Assembly (NCBI GenBank): GCA_026996955.1
Contig: JALWJV010000247.1
Span: 1 to 14,322, forward strand
Reading direction: 5' to 3'
DNA length: 14,322 bases
DNA from: Deltaproteobacteria bacterium
GTDB lineage: Bacteria; Desulfobacterota; Dissulfuribacteria; Dissulfuribacterales; QOAL01
Position 1 is the first letter of the stretch; each line of letters starts with the position of its first letter. Positions 1-7,200 of this stretch are shown here, one piece after another. The notes under the pieces were generated by a model, which was given only the letters and a program-made list of their open reading frames with translations, searched no databases and had not been told where the DNA came from. The position numbers and the translations under genes were made by a program.

Positions 1-415
1 TTTTTATGTCCTTCAGGATTTCCTCCAGTTCATCTTCCATGGTGCGGCTTATGAACATCACCTTTACATCATTGCTAGGTATATGCCAGCCCTGGGCAAA
101 TTGTACCTCCGCTTTCTTGCCATAAAATTCCTGGGAGTTGATGGGATTTATTGCCTGCCCAAAGGGATTATTGCCTACTATGAGAAATATAAATTGTCCT
201 ATGGTGCTGTCTTGATTGGGCCATGTTGTAAATCGTGCAAAGTTTGGGATGAATGCTGCTTTGATCTCGTACTCTTTTGCAACAGATGCAAACAGGTTAT
301 TAAAAATGCCTGAGCAAAGACAAAATAACAGTGCCAGCGAAAGCAGGAACAAAGAACTTGGCAAAATTCTTTGCCGTACTGGCGTAGCAATATGTTCAAT
401 AAATTTTTGAAGCAT
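1..415 (-). CDS. YfiR-family periplasmic protein (DUF4154), partial at 3' end
   Basis: The first 138 codons of a gene leaving the window at base 1. It starts at the ATG at 415, which follows an AGGGA-type ribosome site and lies 17 bp after the receptor stop, so it is probably the third gene of the operon. Residues 1-19 are basic and amphipathic. A hydrophobic run at about 20-38 (SLFLLSLALLFCL) acts as signal peptide or anchor. The mature part has the YfiR family pattern: EYEIKAAFIPNFARFTTWP at 48-66, then IGQFIFLIVGNNPFG at 72-86, a YGKK segment near 98, and VKVMFISR at 117-124. Known YfiR proteins are periplasmic and inhibit a membrane diguanylate cyclase (YfiN). In other bacteria, relatives sit beside TonB receptors and kinases. 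The missing C-terminus should be only a few dozen residues. The family call is firm; the partner here is unknown. Confidence 0.85.
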   Translation of the reverse strand, partial: MLQKFIEHIATPVRQRILPSSLFLLSLALLFCLCSGIFNNLFASVAKEYEIKAAFIPNFARFTTWPNQDSTIGQFIFLIVGNNPFGQAINPINSQEFYGKKAEVQFAQGWHIPSNDVKVMFISRTMEDELEEILKDIK

Positions 416-432
416 ATTCCCTGCGCCATTAA

Positions 433-2487
433 TTAAAAACTAAAGGTTATCTTTGTGTAAAAACTGCGGGGAACTTCAGTTGATACGAGCCCATCACGAG
501 ACCCACCGAATTCCGGATGTTGATTGTCAAGGAGGTTTTGAAGCATCAGACTCAGATCAATCCAGTTCACAGGTTTCCAGCCTAAACGCAGGTCGATCCT
601 TGTATAAGAGGGTATGCTGTAGTCTTGGACGCTACCTGAATAATATAAAGACGTGTCAAATTCGATTTTTTTTGGAAGATCAACATAACTCCTTAGGGAG
701 AATTGTTGATCAGGACTGAATTCATCAGGCATTGCCAAGGAGTTGTCTGAACCCGAGTCGTTTGAGATATTGTAATGTAGCCAAGAGTAAGTGGTGTAAA
801 TCGTCCACCATGAGAACGGTTTAATGGTACCTGCCAGTTCTAGCCCGTATGTGTGTCCGGACTGTTTGTTCTTGAATACGAAATTTTTGTAATACTGCAT
901 TGTTGTGAAATCAAATCCGGAGCCGGCTGGCTCAAGTGTACGCAGGTCATCATATTCATTCCAGAAGGCGGCGATGTCCAATGAAATTTTTTTAGTAGCA
1001 TGGATTCTGTAACCTATTTCATATGCCAGGAGTTTTTCCGATTTGAAATGGGAAGAACCTTTCAGTTTCATCCTCATCCCCGGATTGGTGCCTGAAGCAG
1101 GTATGTCCACAGGGTAAATGTCCAGGTTTTCGTCAGCTCTGGATGGAGTGCGTACCGCCCTGGATATGGCAGCCCAGAAAGTCTGGTTCATGGTTGGTTT
1201 CCACGATAGCCGTGCAGACGGCTGTATTTCAAATCCGGTGTAGTCGTTGCTCTCAAATTTTGAGCCAAGAATAAATTTGAGCTCATGGGGAATGATTGAA
1301 ATCTCGTCCTGGATGAATCCGCTTATCCAATGAAGCTTTTTACTGTCAGTATCAACAAGTGACGTCAAGTTGGTGCTGATTGAATCTGTATTGTACCTGT
1401 ATTCAAAGCCAACGATACAGTGTTGATTCCAGGGGAGCGGAATGGTCTGTTGGATATCAAGATCATAGGTATCTTGTTTAGCGTTATATTCATACTGGGA
1501 CCTTTCAGTTCGGTCATAGTACATCTGAACAGTGAGTTTTATACCGTCTGCAAACTTGTGATTCCATCTGCCTAAAATATTGCCGCCAGAAATATTTGCC
1601 TTGTCGTACAATATACCGACATCAGGAAGACCCTGGAAGTTAATGATCTCCTGGCTGTAGCCCGTATAGATATCACCTTGCATCGTAAGTGAATCGGAGG
1701 AAGAGATATCCCAGTCAGTTCTGAAACCGCCTCTTGCGCTGGACCATGCATCATTTGCATCACTGCCTGTCTTAGGACTTGAGCTGTTGTCATATGCGTC
1801 ACTGCCAAAGGGATAACTCGCCCTGTAAAAACCCTTGCCATAAACACGGTAATAAAAATTGCCTATTTGTCCCCCGAATCTGCCCTGACCAAAACCCCTC
1901 TCCTGGTTACCAGCCCCACCTGCCACTACTGTCCCCTGGCTGTCCCCGGCGCTTTTGGTGATTATGTTAATTACACCATTAACTGCATTCGAACCCCACA
2001 GTGTGGCTCCGGGCCCACGAATCACCTCTATCCTGTCGATATCTTCCAGCATTGTGTCCTGTACATCCCAGTAAACACCTGAATAGAAAGGGGTGTATAG
2101 CGTTCGGCCATCAAGCAGTACAAGGAGTTTGTTTGCATATTTTCCATTAAATCCCCTTGCAGTGATTGCCCATTTGTTAGCGTCAATGTGGGCTACCTGA
2201 ATGCCTGGCGCCATGCGAAGGGCTTCTGGAATGGTGGTCGCGCCTGACCTTTTGATATCTTCCTGGGTGATTACGAAGATGGCAGCTGCAGCATCTGAAA
2301 GCCTCTCTTCACTTTTTGAAACAGATGTAATCTTAATCTTCATAAGCTGGTCGAGGCTCATTCCCATGTAGCGGTTTCCCGCCACACCATATGCCCTGAC
2401 AGTGGAGGCCCCTGCCATGAAAGATATTATAAGTAAAGACGGTAATAATGCCCGGAAGAATCTGCTGTCTGAAATAATGTATAACAT
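433..2487 (-). CDS. TonB-dependent outer-membrane receptor
   Basis: A 684-residue receptor. A signal peptide (residues 1-32, hydrophobic core LLPSLLIISFMAGA, likely cleavage after VRA) is followed by MSLDQLMKIKITSVSKSEER at 43-62. The plug domain spans about 63-180 and carries the signatures VFVITxED-like (FVITQED), SGATTIPEALRMAPGIQV, ANKWAITARGFNGKYANKLL, LLDGRTLY, DRIEVIRGPGATLWG and NAVNGVINIITKSA. The rest (about 200-684) is aromatic-rich beta-barrel strands ending in phenylalanine (ITFSF), as expected for BAM-dependent barrels. I see no clear TonB box. The plug resembles a subgroup often encoded with YfiR proteins and kinases rather than the classical siderophore or cobalamin receptors. 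The substrate cannot be read from sequence. It lies between the REC-kinase gene (31 bp upstream) and the YfiR gene (17 bp downstream), so cotranscription is likely. Confidence 0.93.
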   Translation of the reverse strand: MLYIISDSRFFRALLPSLLIISFMAGASTVRAYGVAGNRYMGMSLDQLMKIKITSVSKSEERLSDAAAAIFVITQEDIKRSGATTIPEALRMAPGIQVAHIDANKWAITARGFNGKYANKLLVLLDGRTLYTPFYSGVYWDVQDTMLEDIDRIEVIRGPGATLWGSNAVNGVINIITKSAGDSQGTVVAGGAGNQERGFGQGRFGGQIGNFYYRVYGKGFYRASYPFGSDAYDNSSSPKTGSDANDAWSSARGGFRTDWDISSSDSLTMQGDIYTGYSQEIINFQGLPDVGILYDKANISGGNILGRWNHKFADGIKLTVQMYYDRTERSQYEYNAKQDTYDLDIQQTIPLPWNQHCIVGFEYRYNTDSISTNLTSLVDTDSKKLHWISGFIQDEISIIPHELKFILGSKFESNDYTGFEIQPSARLSWKPTMNQTFWAAISRAVRTPSRADENLDIYPVDIPASGTNPGMRMKLKGSSHFKSEKLLAYEIGYRIHATKKISLDIAAFWNEYDDLRTLEPAGSGFDFTTMQYYKNFVFKNKQSGHTYGLELAGTIKPFSWWTIYTTYSWLHYNISNDSGSDNSLAMPDEFSPDQQFSLRSYVDLPKKIEFDTSLYYSGSVQDYSIPSYTRIDLRLGWKPVNWIDLSLMLQNLLDNQHPEFGGSRDGLVSTEVPRSFYTKITFSF

Positions 2488-2518
2488 GTTCAGAACCCCG
2501 ATGGTTGATTAATCTTCC

Positions 2519-3667
2519 TTATTCCTTACAGGTTTCTAGTTCAAAGAAGAATCTGGCCCCTTTTTCACTGCCAATATCTACCCCTATGGCTCCTCCATGT
2601 GATTCAACTGCAATCTTACAGAAATATAAACCCAGGCCGGATGAATACCTTTTTTTCTGCTGCCTAAGGCTGGATTGAGCGTATTTTTCAAAGATGAGTT
2701 CCCTGTCTGACTCAGGAATCCCCTGTCCATTATCAGTTACCCGCACTATTGCCCTGTTATTCACTGTGGATAGCACAATATTGACCTTGCCGTCCTCTTT
2801 ATTGCGGGTGTATTTGATTGCGTTGGAGAGTAGATTTGTAATAACCCTGCTGATGATGCCTGGGTCACATTCCACCCACACCGGTTTGTCTGGAAGATTG
2901 TATGTTACTCTTTTGTCATCGTGGGTAATGCCAAGAAGGTCAAGTGCGTGCTGTAGTATTTCTCTCATGTCAGACACCTTCTTTTCAATGGGCATCTTTC
3001 CGTCTTCCATTCGATTTACGTCAAGAACCGTGCTTACCATCTCCATAAGCGCAGTGGAATTGTTCATGATATTGCTGAAGAGCCCGTTTTCTACATCATT
3101 TAACCGGGTTTTGATCCTGGATTGCAGAAAGTCCGCCGTGGTTACAATGCCAGTAAGCACTGAGCGCATGTCGTGAACAACCATATGCACCAGGTTGTCC
3201 CGCATGGCTTCAAGGTTTTTGAGCTCCTGAAATTTTTCTTCCAGCTCCAGGTAAAGTTTTCTGGAGCGTATGGCGTTTCTGACACGAAGGGACAGTTCTC
3301 TTGGCTCAATAGGTTTTGTGAGAAATTCGTTTGCCCCTGCATCAATACCCTTTAATATATCCTCCTTGGTATCAAGAGCCGTAACCAGAATGATTGGAAT
3401 GGTTCGGGTTGCAGGGTTGGCGTGAATGGTGCGGCAAAGCTCGAAACCATCCATTCGTGGCATGAGTATATCGGAGATTATGAGGTCAGGAGTGATTTCA
3501 TTTATCTGTTCCAGGGCGTGTTGACCATCTTCTGCTTCAAACACGTCATATCCCTGTGTTTTCAGAATACTGCAGAGCAAAAGACGTTGCATGATGTCAT
3601 CTTCCACCACCAGTATCCTGCTTCCTGCAAAGTTGTTGGTATCAAATCCGTGTTTTTCCGGCGTCAT
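2519..3667 (-). CDS. Response regulator receiver-histidine kinase hybrid (REC-HisKA-HATPase)
   Basis: A 382-residue soluble two-component protein with no membrane segment. Residues 17-135 form a receiver domain: acidic pocket E22/D23/D24, phospho-acceptor Asp66 in SDILMP, Thr96 and Lys118 in LTKP. A short coiled-coil linker (about 138-155) leads to the HisKA dimerisation domain with His165 in VVHDMRS. The HATPase_c domain (about 255-380) has the N-box N278/N282 (TNLLSNAIKY), G1 DNGQG at 312-316 and G2 SSGLGLYFCK at about 342-351. All catalytic residues are present, so it should be active. The N-terminal REC in place of a sensor domain suggests that kinase activity is gated by phosphorylation from another kinase. 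As first gene of the operon it presumably links receptor/YfiR signals to cytoplasmic output; that link is inferred. No output DNA-binding domain is present. The start has no strong ribosome site. Confidence 0.92.
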   Translation of the reverse strand: MTPEKHGFDTNNFAGSRILVVEDDIMQRLLLCSILKTQGYDVFEAEDGQHALEQINEITPDLIISDILMPRMDGFELCRTIHANPATRTIPIILVTALDTKEDILKGIDAGANEFLTKPIEPRELSLRVRNAIRSRKLYLELEEKFQELKNLEAMRDNLVHMVVHDMRSVLTGIVTTADFLQSRIKTRLNDVENGLFSNIMNNSTALMEMVSTVLDVNRMEDGKMPIEKKVSDMREILQHALDLLGITHDDKRVTYNLPDKPVWVECDPGIISRVITNLLSNAIKYTRNKEDGKVNIVLSTVNNRAIVRVTDNGQGIPESDRELIFEKYAQSSLRQQKKRYSSGLGLYFCKIAVESHGGAIGVDIGSEKGARFFFELETCKE

Positions 3668-3988
3668 GATTCAGGTAAAATTCTTTGATCCGTTGTATCC
3701 AGGCAAGGGGTAAAAAATTGTATAAAACTGCGGCATTCACTACCTGGCACAGTGAGTTGTAAGACGTGGTTTCTCTTTGATCCTTCGGCATCTGATAATT
3801 AAAACTTGATGCGAAATGAACAAATTCGAGCTTTCAGGGAACGATTAAGTAAACAGCAATGTCTTGTGCCGCGCAAGTGCTTCATTCTTTTCGATCAGGT
3901 CAGTATTGGGTTTGGTAGATACTGCATGGTTTGTTGGAGCAAGGTTTTGTTGATATGTAAACTATATGAAAAAAAATACCACAATCTT

Positions 3989-4032
3989 AAACATAACCAG
4001 TTGTTTTTTTGAATAATTAAAAAACATAACCA
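3989..4032 (+). repeat. 11-bp direct repeat, 33-bp period
   Basis: AAACATAACCA occurs exactly at 3989-3999 and again at 4022-4032. The 33-bp period equals about three helical turns, so both copies would face the same side of the DNA. That would suit paired binding of a regulator of one of the divergent genes. The surrounding DNA is very AT-rich, so chance is possible. Confidence 0.35.
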
Positions 4033-4277
4033 ATTTATGGAAAAGTTTTTCCGGAAAAATAGTTCTTTTAAGCCCGGTATTCTTTCTGTTAGCTCAAAAA
4101 GACTGTATTGTGTCACTTTAAACAATTTCATTTTTTGGTATCTAAATTGCTTTATTCCTGAACAAGAATGGAACCATGTCTGCATGAATTACTGATTCGG
4201 TTATAAGTACAGCTTTTTATCCATCTGCCCTGTTAGGTCTTTGCGGAAACTCTGGAACAGAACAGGGGGGAAATGCC

Positions 4278-4284
4278 GGGAGGA
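4278..4284 (+). promoter_or_regulatory. Ribosome binding site for the giant gene
   Basis: GGGAGGA lies 6 bases before the ATG at 4291, a near-ideal Shine-Dalgarno. It favours 4291 over the in-frame ATG at 4273. The earlier ATG has only a G-run (4265-4270) two bases upstream and would put MPGGPA ahead of a normal MKR signal-peptide start. Confidence 0.7.
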
Positions 4285-4290
4285 CCTGCT

Positions 4291-7200
4291 ATGAAAAGGG
4301 CTTTTTTTGTGATAATTCTGTTCATATCTTTCCCAAGCCTGGAATCCGCAGGCCTTGCTCAGAGATGTACCTATGGGGAAGATGCAACTCCTGTCTGTAC
4401 AGGTGCCAGAGCCATTTCCGGTGCCAAGGGGCACCACGTAGTGCTGATGGATGCCGCCGGTTCATCCACAACCGGAACAGTTGGCGGGAACTCTGCAGGG
4501 AATATAGTCTATTTCACTGTTGTTCCAGAGATAACGGGTACTGTTACAGTTTCTACATGCAGTCCATTTACAAATTACGATACCGTGCTTGAGGTGCTTG
4601 AGAAGAAAGGTGAATTCTGTGACGCATCTTCCACCTCAATAGCATACAATGATGACACAACCGCACCTGAATGCAGCACCGGGTGTGCGGGCGCAAACCG
4701 CGCCTCCAGGGTAAGCTTCGATGCCGTCGCAGGCACCGAATATATCATCAAGGTAGGTTCGTACAACAACAGCCAGGCCTGCCTGCAATGCCTGGGGCTG
4801 ACAGTCACAATCGGGGAACCATGCGGGGAGGCCCCGTCAAATTTTATATGTGAAATGGCCCGGGAGATTCCAGGCACTCCGGGTACACATACGGTGAACC
4901 TTGACCTTAACGATATATCCCCGCCGTTTCCCGTGGAGAGCTGGTCATGCGGAGGGAGCAGTATTTCAATAAACACCCCGGCCTGGTTCACATTGACACC
5001 CACGCAGAATGGCACGGCCACCTTCACCACCTGCAATGGCAATACGGGTTATGATACTGTCGTTAAGGTCTTCCAGGGAACGTGCGGCGGGGCAGGATTC
5101 CAGCTTGGATGCAACGATGATTCAGAAGGTGAGTACTGCAGCAGCGACTGCGGCGTAAATCGGGCATCTACCCTTTCTTTTCCCGTAACAGCAGGCAATA
5201 CCTATTACATAGAGGTAGGAAGTTATGACCCCACCCCGTCATCATGCAGTTACTGCCTTGGCGCCACCCTCACCATTGCAGAGGCAGAATGTAGCCTCGA
5301 TTCCCAATGTGATGACAGCAATCCCTGCACAGTGGACAGTTGCGACGGTTATGTATGCCTGAATACGCCTGTTTCAGCCGGTACGGCATGCACAGATGAC
5401 CATAATCAGTGTACGGTTGATCAGTGTAACGGCGCGGGTGAGTGCATTCATGATCCCAGCCCTGCAGGAAGCGCATGCGGAGACCCCACAGATACTGTCT
5501 GTAACAGTCCTGATACATGCGATGGTGCCGGAAACTGCCTTGAAAACTATGCTGCACCTGGAACCCCATGTCCGGACGGCCTGTTCTGTAATGGCAATGA
5601 ATCGTGTAATGGAAGGGGGGTGTGTAACCCTGGAGAGCCGCCCTGCGGTGTTGATGACATCTGCTCAGAGCGTGACCATACATGCTATCCTGACTGCAAC
5701 CTTAACGGTGTTGCCGATGAGACAGATATTGAATCCGGTACCAGCATGGACTGCAATCATAACCTTGTTCCAGACGAGTGCGACCCGGACAGCGATGCAG
5801 ATGGAGTACCCGATGGCTGTGATGAATGCCCGGGCATTGACGATAATGCCCAGATCGGCCAACCATTTTACATAAGTACAGGTAGTGCACCAGCGGTTCA
5901 ACCTGACATTGCCTTTAATACCTCTGAATCAACCTGGCTCGTGGTATGGCTTGAAAATGGCACTGTGGCCGGGACCGGACGTAATATGGCACGCATCTAT
6001 GATAACGATGGTTCTGCCCTGTCCCAGGCCTTTGCCCTGTCTGGAGTAGAGGAGCAGGATAAAGGGCCAAGGGTGTCATATGACCCGGTAAATAATGAGT
6101 GGGTAGTAGTCTGGTCTGCCCAGGACGCTATAGAAGGAGGTGGCTGGCGTATCAGGGCCCGGAGAATATCTGGCCGAGGCCAGGTCATTGGAACAAGTCC
6201 ACTGAATGTATCAGGGGGAGGAGTATATCCGGCAAACCCGGATATAGCCGCAGGGTTCTACCAGGCGCAGGGGGATGTGCCACACCCTTATTTTTTAGTG
6301 GTATGGGAAGACAGCCGCATTGGCGGCAGGAAGCGTATCCTGGCCGCAAATATCCAGGAAGACAGCCAGAGTGCAAGCGGCCTTGCCGTTGTGGGATCCG
6401 TGTTTCCAATAGACGATTCGGCTTCATTCCCCGCAAATCATGAATCCCTTACGCCACGCATAGCAGATCCTTCACCTGTTCGACTAATTGTCCTTCCTTC
6501 CTCAAGCATGACAGAGACATGGCACCATGTGGTATTTGAAGTGGAGTATGACGGCATATCCGACATATTCATGGTAAACATATCGGGCCTTGACATCACG
6601 GATGTTCTCAGGGTTACCCATACCAGCAGTTATCTTGAAGACGAGGCCATACCAGCAGTTACCTACAATCCCATGTTTGAAAGGGAGCTTGTTATATTCA
6701 TGCGGGGAAGCATGATATATGGTCAGTACCTTTCGCTGCCCCTTCCATCGGGCAGTCCTGTCCCTTCCGGACCTGAATTTCTGATCAGTTCCGCAGATTC
6801 CTTTTCCTTTGATTCACACCCTGCAAATGAACGCCTGTTCCTTGGGCTTCATATCCCTGCGGGAATCCAGGGCATGGAAATTGCCGGGTTGCACACGAGC
6901 GCGCTGTTCAGCCACATGGATGGGGTGGATCAGCCTGTGCTTTCAATGAACAGCAACAGCGGCGAGTGTTATCTCCTTGCCTACCGATCCCCTGGGTTCT
7001 ATAGCGGAGGGCATGATGCCATAGTTGGAAGACTCCACTGTGGTTGCTGGCAGAAACCAGACCAACTGCCAGTGGCAGACGCGGGGCCGGATAATCCCCG
7101 GGTAGCAGAAGGGGCCTCCTTTACTCTTGACGGATCGGCCTCTTCAGATCCTGACGGTGACCCGCTGATCTATCGATGGACCCAGCTGTCAGGGCCTTCC

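Larger units (their letters stand above)
3668..4290. other. AT-rich divergent intergenic region
   Basis: About 620 bases separate the minus-strand REC-kinase operon from the plus-strand giant gene, so promoters for both should lie here. I see no credible gene. The half nearest the operon has two small hairpins (3737-3755, 3788-3812) and the repeated decamer TCTTTGATCC (3682-3691 and 3774-3783). The half nearest the giant gene is strongly AT-rich, with an 11-bp direct repeat (3989-3999, 4022-4032) and the inverted repeat GGAAAA/TTTTCC (4039-4052). No promoter matched the sigma-70 consensus well enough to call, and no riboswitch family was recognised. Confidence 0.6.

Noticed and set aside
199..429. 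A 76-codon minus-strand frame over the left-edge gene
   Set aside because: It lies in the wrong frame over the YfiR gene, whose own frame (start 415) has clear family similarity and remains open to base 1.
2694..3176. A 160-codon plus-strand frame opposite the kinase gene
   Set aside because: Antisense shadow of a clearly coding histidine kinase, with Ser/Leu-rich composition and no motif.
3668..3830. A cobalamin or cyclic-di-GMP riboswitch before the receptor operon
   Set aside because: I looked for the B12 box and GEMM core sequences on the minus strand and found neither; only simple hairpins are visible.
3806..4185. Small frames on both strands in the AT-rich intergenic region (68 codons plus strand, 96 codons minus strand)
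   Set aside because: Neither has a good ribosome site, recognisable motif or coding-like composition; the two overlap each other in AT-rich DNA.
5396..5875. A 159-codon plus-strand frame inside the giant gene
   Set aside because: Shifted-frame shadow of the Cys-rich repeats, where the in-frame product has regular domain structure.
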